A DNA stretch of 11,277 nt from Candidatus Levyibacteriota bacterium. GTDB lineage: Bacteria; Patescibacteriota; Microgenomatia; Levybacterales; UBA12049. Shown in pieces: positions 1 through 4,876 of this stretch (the stretch's first letter is position 1; each line of letters starts with the position of its first letter). The position numbers were made by a program, and so were the translations under genes. The stretch lies in the NCBI GenBank assembly GCA_016182225.1, contig JACOXV010000045.1:1-11277 (forward strand), read 5' to 3'. Under the pieces are notes generated by a model. That model ran no database searches, was not told where the DNA came from, and was given only the letters and a program-made list of their open reading frames with translations.

Positions 1-1
1 T

Positions 2-220
2 TTTGAGACTGCTCAGTTCGCATTCATAGATTCAAGACGCGTAATTGCTCAGGATTTAACTCATAGCAAGAGAGAAAAGAGATATTTTTGTTTCGGAAAA
101 GTTAAAGGAGAAATACTGACTGTTCGCTTTACGTATCGGAGCAATAGAATTCGAATAATCGGCGCTGGATATTGGAGAAAAGGTAAAAGTATATATGAAA
201 AACAAAATAAAATACAGTAA
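2..220 (+). CDS. brnT: BrnT-family toxin (type II toxin-antitoxin), 3' part only
   Basis: Reading from base 2, one frame stays open for 72 codons to TAA at 218-220; the 5' end lies outside the window. The peptide contains VIAQDLTHSKREKRYF, then a strand-rich stretch ending RIIGAGYWRKGKSIYEK. This matches the C-terminal half of BrnT (COG2929), a small RelE-like ribonuclease toxin whose conserved tail has an RIISAR-like core and a final basic/aromatic Y-E element. Here that core reads RIIGAG, a mild deviation. The stop lies inside the next gene, a 26-base overlap with the antitoxin, and toxin-first order is usual for brnTA. By family knowledge the toxin inhibits translation by cutting RNA, and the antitoxin neutralises it and represses the operon. 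Identification rests on motif resemblance plus the partner gene. Because the start is missing, I cannot judge whether the toxin is intact. Confidence 0.75.
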   Translation, partial: FETAQFAFIDSRRVIAQDLTHSKREKRYFCFGKVKGEILTVRFTYRSNRIRIIGAGYWRKGKSIYEKQNKIQ

Positions 221-428
221 TGAGCCAATTGAGGCAAGAGTAATAAGTGATTTTTTACCTAAGCCCGAGGATTTAGTTTTAAAAGAAAAAAAGACTAGAG
301 TTACTCTAACTCTAACTGAAAAAAGTCTGGACTTTTTTAAAACTTCTGCTAAAAAACATGGAGCTTCCTATCAGGCTATGATAAGACGTCTGCTTGACTA
401 TTACGTAGCGAATCAAAGAACAAGCTAA
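195..428 (+). CDS. brnA: BrnA-family antitoxin (ribbon-helix-helix, CopG-like)
   Basis: This 77-aa protein has a short polar N-terminus (residues 1-33). It is followed by KKTRVTLTLTEKSLDFF, in which the strand RVTLTL would be the ribbon of a ribbon-helix-helix DNA-binding domain. Two helices follow (about residues 43-71), including the BrnA-like GASYQAMIRRLLDYYV, where an aligned Tyr-Gln and Arg precede the last helix. BrnA binds and neutralises BrnT and autoregulates the operon by binding DNA as a dimer. The start overlaps the brnT 3' end by 26 bases, so translation is likely coupled. An AAGG element lies 11 bases before the ATG and may serve as a weak ribosome site. The dimer would be expected to bind upstream of brnT, which is outside the window. 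Confidence 0.8.
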   Translation: MKNKIKYSNEPIEARVISDFLPKPEDLVLKEKKTRVTLTLTEKSLDFFKTSAKKHGASYQAMIRRLLDYYVANQRTS

Positions 429-457
429 CTGTTTACACTGAGAAAAAATCGAAGTGC

Positions 458-463
458 TATAAT
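458..463 (+). promoter_or_regulatory. -10 box TATAAT for the ACT-domain gene, leaderless start
   Basis: A perfect TATAAT lies six bases before the ATG at 470, so transcription should begin on or within a base or two of the start codon. No good -35 is present at the usual distance: TTTACA at 432-437 gives a 20-base spacer. There is no Shine-Dalgarno sequence before this ATG. Confidence 0.6.
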
Positions 464-469
464 TGCCCC

Positions 470-840
470 ATGAAGTTAAGCCTAACTGTTTTGCCGGAGA
501 CTTTTGCGATTACTCAGCTTCCTTCTGATGAAAATCTTCCGGATTGGGTTTCCGGAGATTTTTATTCAATCACTCAAACAGAAGATGAGCTTTCAATTGT
601 CTGCGAGCAAAAGATAATTCCTGAAAATGTCAGAGCTAATAAAGATTGGCGAGCGTTAAAAGTTCAAGGGCCTTTGGATCTTTCTTTGGTAGGAATACTG
701 GAAGAAATTTCTTCAATTCTTGCTAAAGGAAGCATAGGTATTTTGTAATTTCAACATACGATACCGATTACATATTGGTGAAAAGCAAAGATTTGGGAAA
801 CGCAATCAACTTTTTAAAAGCTTCCGGCCATAATATCTAG
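470..840 (+). pseudogene. ACT-domain protein (COG3603 type), broken by a one-base frameshift
   Basis: The first frame gives 92 residues from ATG 470 to TAA at 746-748. It starts LSLTVLPETFAITQL and continues through VQGPLDLSLVGILEEISSIL, the signature of the small paired-ACT-domain proteins distantly related to CASTOR/aspartokinase regulatory domains. The domain should continue with a final strand and helix. These are present one frame over: from about 746 the bases read VISTYDTDYILV, then KDLGNAINFLKASGHNI, ending at TAG 838-840. One extra T in the run at 742-745 (ATTTTG to ATTTTTG) would restore a 123-codon gene. So the gene is either truly frameshifted, or the T-run is a sequencing or assembly error. 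The family is thought to sense small ligands such as amino acids; no specific ligand is assigned here. The gene has its own promoter and no co-directional neighbour close by. Confidence 0.78.
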
Positions 841-874
841 CAACGGTGATTCCAGAAGCAAGGGGATTAAAAAA

Positions 875-1237
875 TTATTCTGTTTTGGCGGCTTCCACCT
901 GAAGAACTAAATCTCCGATTGCACCACTAATTCCTATTAATTCATTCCTGATTCGTTCTAACTCTATTCTCATAGTTTCTCTTTTGTACTCTGCTTCGCT
1001 TAATCCTCTTACTCTTGGGGCGGCTATACCCGCTAGTGCCGAAAGATCTGGTCCTTTTTCTCTTAGATACCTTTCTGCGATTGGCATAGTATCAATTTCC
1101 GTTCCAAGCTGATCGAGATAGGAAAGCGCAGGAACGACAACCGCTTTTGCTTGCTCCGATTTGGTAATTATTGCATCCATAACGGGATCCTGAGATCTCG
1201 CTTCTGCTATTGCAATTTCTGTCGTTCTAAAAGCCAT
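875..1237 (-). CDS. Unrecognised 120-aa protein, probably helical
   Basis: I do not recognise this protein. It is 120 residues, rich in Ala, Glu, Arg and Ile, with no signal peptide, membrane segment or cysteine. The N-terminal MAFRTTEIAIAEARSQDPV and the C-terminal half (about 76-115: YKRETMRIELERIRNELIG onward) look amphipathic, and the latter could form a coiled coil or a helical bundle. It has a convincing promoter of its own (TTGATT, 17 bases, TAAAAT) only seven bases before the ATG, which supports a real gene with a leaderless message. It stands alone, convergent with the ACT-domain gene and divergent from the MFS gene, so context gives no function. Confidence 0.6.
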   Translation of the reverse strand: MAFRTTEIAIAEARSQDPVMDAIITKSEQAKAVVVPALSYLDQLGTEIDTMPIAERYLREKGPDLSALAGIAAPRVRGLSEAEYKRETMRIELERIRNELIGISGAIGDLVLQVEAAKTE

Positions 1238-1244
1238 GTGGGGA

Positions 1245-1273
1245 ATTTTAGGCTATCAAGCTTTAAAAATCAA
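1245..1273 (-). promoter_or_regulatory. Promoter of the 120-aa gene
   Basis: On the minus strand, TTGATT (1273-1268) and TAAAAT (1250-1245) are separated by 17 bases, a good sigma-70-type promoter. Only seven bases separate the -10 box from ATG 1237, so the transcript would have essentially no 5' leader. Confidence 0.65.
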
Positions 1274-1441
1274 ATTTTCTTACGAAACTCTTATTGAAAA
1301 TTCTTTGATAATCGGTAAAATGTAATTTATGTCACAAAAATAGTTCCATATCTTTGGTATGAAAATCAAGCAGAAGATTTGGAATAAGCTTATATTAGAT
1401 AATCATCTTCATTAACTTACAGAAAGCCTTTAAGTAAACTC

Positions 1442-1470
1442 TTTTAATAGCGGAAATATTCATGTAAAAT
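1442..1470 (+). promoter_or_regulatory. Likely promoter of the MFS transporter gene
   Basis: TAAAAT at 1465-1470 lies eight bases before the GTG start at 1479. A weak -35 candidate, TTTTAA at 1442-1447, has a 17-base spacer. With no Shine-Dalgarno before the GTG, a leaderless message is the simplest reading. The rest of the gap 1238-1478 holds only the divergent promoter and AT-rich sequence with no credible ORF. Confidence 0.5.
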
Positions 1471-1478
1471 AGTCATTC

Positions 1479-2660
1479 GTGGATAAAAAAATTCTCACAC
1501 TACTTTTAGTTGTTTTTATTGACTTGATCGGTTTTGGAATTGTAATTCCAATTTTGCCACTTTTGGTAACAGAAGTTGGAGGAGGAGTAATTCTAGTTGG
1601 CGCAATTATTGCGTCTTTTTCTTTGTTTCAATTTATATTTGCGCCAATTTTAGGCAGATTTTCCGATAAATATGGCCGAAGGCCAGTATTGATCTTAAGT
1701 TCTATCTTAAATTCTATCTCATACTTTCTAGTATTTTTCTTTCCGCAGATTTGGGTGCTGTTTGCAGCAAGAATGCTTGCAGGTATAGGGAGTGCAAATA
1801 TTTCTGTGGCGCAGGCCTACATTGCTGATAGCTCAAGCGCCCATGAGCGAACAAAAACACTCGGAATGATGGGCGCAATCTTTGGTCTGGGATTTATTGT
1901 GGGGCCTTTGCTTGGCGGAGTAGTTTCCCAAGCGTTTTCAATTTCAGCGGCTTTTGTTATCCCTGCGATTTTATCATTCATAAATGCAATACTAATTTAT
2001 CTTATTCTTCCCGAATCTAACAAAACTCTTCAAAAACATATAAAAATAGAGCTGTTTAATTTAGCGGTAATGCGCGAGGTCATGAAACCCAAAAATATCG
2101 CATTTCTTCTCTTACTTTTCTTTTTTGTTAATTTTGCGCTGTCTTTAATAATCGGAGTTTTTTCACTTTTGGGCCAAGAAAAATTTGGTTGGACAGAATC
2201 GCAAAATGGAATGTATTTTGGATTAATCGGCGCAAGCTCATTTATAACTCAAATGTTTTTGATTCGGATGTTCATCAAAAAATTTAGTGAGATAGATTTA
2301 ATAAAACTAGGGCTTTTAGTCTTTAGTATCTCTATTGCTATAATGGGATTATCTCCTTTTGCGTGGCTAATGATCGTCGTTGGTCTTTCAACTCCTTTTG
2401 CAGTAAGCCTTATTATGGTCAATACTCAGTCTCTTATCTCGCTTGAATCAAAAGCCGAGGAGCAAGGAATAGTATTGGGTGTCGCCCAAAGCGTTGGATC
2501 TTTGGGTATGATTTTCGGACCTCTCATTGGAGGAACAATTGGATCTTTCAATTTAAGCGTGCCTTTTGTTTTGTCCGGAATTGTTACTTTGGGAATACTC
2601 ATAGTGGGACGACCATATCTTACTTTTATTCATAACGAAAAGAATAATTCCAACTTATGA
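1479..2660 (+). CDS. MFS efflux transporter, TetA/multidrug DHA1-like
   Basis: This 393-aa, very hydrophobic protein fits twelve transmembrane helices. The first begins almost at the N-terminus with VVFIDLIGFGIVIPILPLL, the opening typical of the TetA/DHA1 drug:H+ antiporter branch. Motif A lies between helices 2 and 3 at residues 59-69 (GRFSDKYGRRP). Motif C of drug antiporters is in helix 5 at about 138-147 (GFIVGPLLGG). A second GPLIGG in the C-terminal half reflects the internal duplication of the fold. Substrates of this branch include tetracyclines and diverse lipophilic compounds, but sequence alone does not fix one. The GTG start is chosen because it directly precedes helix 1 and sits just after the -10 box. 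It converges with the metallopeptidase gene, 16 bases away, with no visible terminator. Confidence 0.88.
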   Translation: MDKKILTLLLVVFIDLIGFGIVIPILPLLVTEVGGGVILVGAIIASFSLFQFIFAPILGRFSDKYGRRPVLILSSILNSISYFLVFFFPQIWVLFAARMLAGIGSANISVAQAYIADSSSAHERTKTLGMMGAIFGLGFIVGPLLGGVVSQAFSISAAFVIPAILSFINAILIYLILPESNKTLQKHIKIELFNLAVMREVMKPKNIAFLLLLFFFVNFALSLIIGVFSLLGQEKFGWTESQNGMYFGLIGASSFITQMFLIRMFIKKFSEIDLIKLGLLVFSISIAIMGLSPFAWLMIVVGLSTPFAVSLIMVNTQSLISLESKAEEQGIVLGVAQSVGSLGMIFGPLIGGTIGSFNLSVPFVLSGIVTLGILIVGRPYLTFIHNEKNNSNL

Positions 2661-2676
2661 CCCTATGGGATAGTAA

Positions 2677-3063
2677 CTAACGTGAACTTTCTTTGGCGAA
2701 GGCGTCTGCTTCTTTTTCCTGTTTTTTAATTTCTGCTTTGGTCTGTTTTACGAAAACAGAATTTCTATGTCCTAGCATCACATGCCCTATTTCATGAGCT
2801 ATTGAATAATGAATCTGGAATGCATGCTGGCAAAAAAGATCCTCGCTTAAGAAAATTAAGTACTGATTTTTAAGATCATTCCCCTTAAATACAAATCCCC
2901 ATGCATCATCCATAGAGGATACAAACCAACAATTTTTCGTAACAAATTTAATTGTTTTTTCCGGCATTACAGATAGAGTTTGACAAACATATCTTTGCAT
3001 GAGTTTTGTCCCGACCAGTTTTCCATCAAAATCATAAAAAATTTCTCGTGCTCTTTTATTCAC
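2677..3063 (-). CDS. ImmA/IrrE-type zinc metallopeptidase, small single-domain form
   Basis: This 128-aa protein carries the zincin motif HEIGH at residues 90-94, in the context YSIAHEIGHVMLGHRN. An acidic EKEADAFA segment (about 116-123) supplies the third metal ligand, most likely E118. That arrangement (HExxH, short loop, E-x-x-A-D-x-F-A) is characteristic of the ImmA/IrrE family, which cleaves repressors or other regulators. The N-terminal part (about 1-75) is a mixed strand/helix region; there is no helix-turn-helix domain and no signal peptide, so it acts in the cytoplasm. ImmA-type peptidases usually sit beside the repressor they cut, but no HTH gene adjoins this one, so the target is unknown. 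The GTG start is supported by a -10 box six bases upstream. Activity as a general protease is possible but less likely. Confidence 0.78.
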   Translation of the reverse strand: MNKRAREIFYDFDGKLVGTKLMQRYVCQTLSVMPEKTIKFVTKNCWFVSSMDDAWGFVFKGNDLKNQYLIFLSEDLFCQHAFQIHYSIAHEIGHVMLGHRNSVFVKQTKAEIKKQEKEADAFAKESSR

Positions 3064-3069
3064 GAAAGT

Positions 3070-3075
3070 ATTCTA
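3070..3075 (-). promoter_or_regulatory. -10 box TAGAAT for the metallopeptidase gene
   Basis: On the minus strand TAGAAT is followed by six bases and then the GTG start at 3063, with no Shine-Dalgarno sequence. The -35 region is poor. This is the same leaderless layout as at 458-463 and 1245-1273. Confidence 0.45.
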
Positions 3076-3109
3076 TCAAACAATCCCTAAAATAAATCTA
3101 CCAGTAGGG

Positions 3110-3158
3110 TTTTTCACGGATTTAGTCTCTAAATAAACTATATTGACTTCGTGAAAAA
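3110..3158. repeat. Inverted repeat TTTTTCACG / CGTGAAAAA, possible operator
   Basis: Nine-base perfect arms at 3110-3118 and 3150-3158 are separated by 31 bases. A further AGTC/GACT pair lies inside (around 3124 and 3145-3148). The right arm directly follows TTGACT (3143-3148), a plausible -35 box for the 75-aa gene, so a dimeric regulator bound here could control that gene or the divergent metallopeptidase gene. The arms are too far apart for a normal terminator hairpin. Confidence 0.4.
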
Positions 3159-3172
3159 TTAAGCGCAAAAAT
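3143..3172 (+). promoter_or_regulatory. Possible promoter of the 75-aa gene
   Basis: TTGACT (3143-3148), an 18-base spacer and AAAAAT (3167-3172) precede the ATG at 3178 by five bases. The -35 is good and the -10 is weak (four of six). AATAAT at 3170-3175 is an alternative -10 with a longer spacer. The proximity to the ATG agrees with the other leaderless starts in the window. Confidence 0.35.
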
Positions 3173-3177
3173 AATTT

Positions 3178-3405
3178 ATGGCGTTAGGTCCAGACGTTGC
3201 ACCCGCTAGAAGCCCCACGCAAGATAGTGAATTTATAAAGGCAATTTTAGAAAGAAATGATCCAGGGTTGATAGAGGCAAAAATGGAAGGAGAAAAAGGA
3301 GGCTCTGAAGATTTTTCGGATCAATCAGTCTATGGAGTAAGTTATATATTGGTTGATTTTTCCCAGAAAATACGAATTCAGCCATCGGAGACTCCAGACG
3401 CCTAA
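3178..3405 (+). CDS. Unrecognised 75-aa acidic protein
   Basis: I do not recognise this 75-residue product. It is acidic and soluble, with a proline-rich start (MALGPDVAPARSPT), one predicted helix (about 16-38) with many charged residues, a Gly/Ser/Asp stretch, and a C-terminal strand-like segment (YGVSYILVDFS). It has no cysteine cluster, signal peptide or membrane segment. It lies directly upstream of the sodN promoter with no overlap. Support for being real is moderate: an uninterrupted frame, a TTGACT-led promoter and filling of an otherwise empty gap. It may instead be a lineage-specific small protein or a chance ORF. Confidence 0.45.
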   Translation: MALGPDVAPARSPTQDSEFIKAILERNDPGLIEAKMEGEKGGSEDFSDQSVYGVSYILVDFSQKIRIQPSETPDA

Positions 3406-3436
3406 ACACTTTCTACAACTTTCCTACAAAATTTTC

Positions 3437-3465
3437 TTGACATTTATAAATTACTCTTTTATTAT
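3437..3465 (+). promoter_or_regulatory. Strong promoter for sodN
   Basis: A perfect TTGACA (3437-3442), a 17-base spacer and TATTAT (3460-3465) form the best promoter in the window. The expected start of transcription is about 3472, only three or four bases before ATG 3476. No clear Nur or Fur palindrome was seen around it. Confidence 0.75.
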
Positions 3466-3475
3466 CAAAAGCACT

Positions 3476-4009
3476 ATGCATGTATTAAATTTTCTACTCG
3501 ATAAAATTCCACACCAGGAAATATTTGCGCATTGTGATATTCCTTGCGGAATTTATGATCCACATAATGCCCAAATGGCAGCACACACTGTAATGCGGAT
3601 GACGCAGATGATTAAAGAAGTTTCGGCAAGTAGTAAAGAGCCTCCGTTTGAAGAGAGAAAAAAAATCATTTCTCAGCTGTCAAGGTTAACGCACGTTAAA
3701 GAAGAACACGGACATTTAGTGGAAGACGAATTAGGAACTTTGCAAAACGATTATTTTAAAGAAGAGCATTATAAAGAATTTCCAACCCTTAAAGAATTAC
3801 TGGAAAAAGGAGTAAAGCTTTCAATTAAAGCAAGGCAAAACATAGACATGGAAGTATGTAATGAGCTGGTGGAAACTACTCTTCAGATAGCAGAAATCTT
3901 TTACAAAACAAAAGGCGTTACGCCCATCAGAGTCAAAAGCGTTTATCCTACGGAAGGACAAATAGTAGTTCCCGCTTCGCCCGCGGCGATGCGAGGCGAG
4001 TATAAATAA
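3476..4009 (+). CDS. sodN: Nickel superoxide dismutase precursor
   Basis: This enzyme converts superoxide to O2 and H2O2 at a nickel centre held by a short N-terminal hook that exists only after a leader peptide is removed. The 177-aa precursor has an 18-residue propeptide ending in Phe-Ala, then HCDIPCGIYDP. Its His19, Cys20 and Cys24 become His1, Cys2 and Cys6 of the mature protein, with Asp3 and the gating Tyr9 also in place. Helical segments follow that match the four-helix-bundle core (THVKEEHGHLVEDELG, QNDYFKEEHYKEFPTL, and a final helix ending AEIFYKTK). About 28 residues after that helix (roughly 150-177), including GQIVVPASPAA, extend beyond the well-known actinobacterial enzymes, and there are extra residues between the first helices. 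The ATG at 3476 is chosen because the frame upstream runs through the promoter and because it yields a normal propeptide. The adjoining maturation peptidase gene confirms the call. Confidence 0.95.
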   Translation: MHVLNFLLDKIPHQEIFAHCDIPCGIYDPHNAQMAAHTVMRMTQMIKEVSASSKEPPFEERKKIISQLSRLTHVKEEHGHLVEDELGTLQNDYFKEEHYKEFPTLKELLEKGVKLSIKARQNIDMEVCNELVETTLQIAEIFYKTKGVTPIRVKSVYPTEGQIVVPASPAAMRGEYK

Positions 4010-4281
4010 TGCTTTCACTGTTTAGAATCCGCGGGCATAGTATGGAGCCGAAGCTTAAAGACGGCTCTTTTTTAATAGCACTTACCATACCGCCTCTTTT
4101 AAGCAAGCCAAAAGTCGGGGATACTGTCCTGTTTCGTGACGGCAAAAAAAAGATAGTCAAAAAAGTCAAAAAAATTGAGGGAGAAAAATATTTTGTTGAA
4201 GGAGAAAATTTTTCCGATAGTAAAAAATATCCCCCAATTGACAGCGAAAAGATCCTGGGAAAAGTTATTAGAATAATATAA
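4009..4281 (+). CDS. sodX: Nickel-type superoxide dismutase maturation protease
   Basis: This 90-aa S26-type (signal-peptidase-like) serine protease is expected to remove the SodN propeptide and expose the nickel-binding histidine. It begins near the catalytic motif GHSMEPKLKDG, with nucleophile Ser11. The general-base lysine should be Lys51 in IVKKVKKIEG, which aligns with the VKRV element of the family. The segment YFVEGENFSDSKKYPPIDSEKILGKV (in parts, about 61-86) matches the conserved substrate-side box, usually VxGDNPxxSxDSRxFG. It has no membrane segment, in keeping with a cytoplasmic SodX rather than a secretory signal peptidase. Its ATG overlaps the sodN stop by one base (TAATG), so the two are translationally coupled; a GAGG element lies shortly upstream. 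Confidence 0.92.
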   Translation: MLSLFRIRGHSMEPKLKDGSFLIALTIPPLLSKPKVGDTVLFRDGKKKIVKKVKKIEGEKYFVEGENFSDSKKYPPIDSEKILGKVIRII

Positions 4282-4286
4282 ATTCA

Positions 4287-4871
4287 ATGGATTTATTCGA
4301 CTTAGGACTAATATTTCTTATTGTTATTCTTTTAATTTTACTTTCATGGATTTGGCCGCCTGATAGTCCGTGGGCTCCATGGTGGAGAACAAATAAAAAA
4401 ACTTCACGGTCTGCATTTAAACTCGCTAGTGTTAAAAAGGGAGATATAGTTTATGAGTTAGGATCGGGTGAAGCAACTGCTCTTATAGTTGCTGTAGAAG
4501 AATTTGGAGCACGGGGAGTGGGAATTGAAATTGAACCGCTGAGATATTTGCTCTCTAAATTTACTGTTTTCCGGAGAGGTTTGGGAGGAGATATAAAGCT
4601 GGTTCGGGGAAATTTTTTTAATGAAGATTTAACCGGTGCATCAGTTGTATTTGTTTATCTAGTTCCAAAAACTTTGAATCGACTAAAACCAAAACTTTTA
4701 AAGGAGCTAAAACCGGGCACAAGAATTATAAGTGCGGTTTATGAGATACCTGGAGGATTAACCAATAAACCATCAGGAGAAGAACTTAGACCGAAAGGAT
4801 TAATAAGAAGTTTGAAAACTGCAGTTAACAAAAAGGAGATAGAATTATTCTTATATAAAATTCCAAAGTGA
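4287..4871 (+). CDS. Membrane-anchored class I SAM methyltransferase, aKMT/FAM173-like
   Basis: This 194-aa protein has one N-terminal transmembrane helix (residues 6-23), then WAPWWRT and a Rossmann-type methyltransferase domain. Motif I is YELGSGEA (56-63). The acidic SAM-ribose ligand is in GVGIEIEP, and RGNFF and VFVYLVPKTLNRL follow, with LKELKPGTRIIS forming the later strand. This layout resembles archaeal protein-lysine methyltransferase aKMT and the mitochondrial FAM173/ATP-synthase-c-subunit lysine methyltransferases, some of which also have an N-terminal membrane anchor. A protein-lysine substrate, perhaps membrane-bound, is therefore likely but inferred. The gene starts five bases after sodX with no promoter or Shine-Dalgarno in between, so it is probably the third gene of the sodN operon. 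It converges with the femAB-like gene at a five-base gap. Confidence 0.8.
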   Translation: MDLFDLGLIFLIVILLILLSWIWPPDSPWAPWWRTNKKTSRSAFKLASVKKGDIVYELGSGEATALIVAVEEFGARGVGIEIEPLRYLLSKFTVFRRGLGGDIKLVRGNFFNEDLTGASVVFVYLVPKTLNRLKPKLLKELKPGTRIISAVYEIPGGLTNKPSGEELRPKGLIRSLKTAVNKKEIELFLYKIPK

Positions 4872-4876
4872 ATCTG

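Noticed and set aside
820..859. Terminator hairpin between the ACT gene and the 120-aa gene
   Set aside because: GCTTCCGG and CCAGAAGC pair with a mismatch over a 24-base loop and there is no following U-run; too weak to call.
1238..1478. Small ORF from about 1360 (18 codons) in the divergent promoter gap
   Set aside because: It is very short, lacks a ribosome site or promoter placement, and its residues show no recognisable pattern.
1479..2660. Tetracycline resistance gene
   Set aside because: The protein is of the TetA/DHA1 type, but this branch has many substrates and nothing in the sequence identifies tetracycline.
3353..3475. Longer sodN reading from ATG 3353
   Set aside because: These 41 codons run through the TTGACA/TATTAT promoter and overlap the 75-aa gene; starting at 3476 gives a normal short propeptide before the nickel hook.
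4872..4876. Bidirectional terminator between the methyltransferase and femAB-like genes
   Set aside because: Only five bases separate the two stops and no stem-loop is visible around them.
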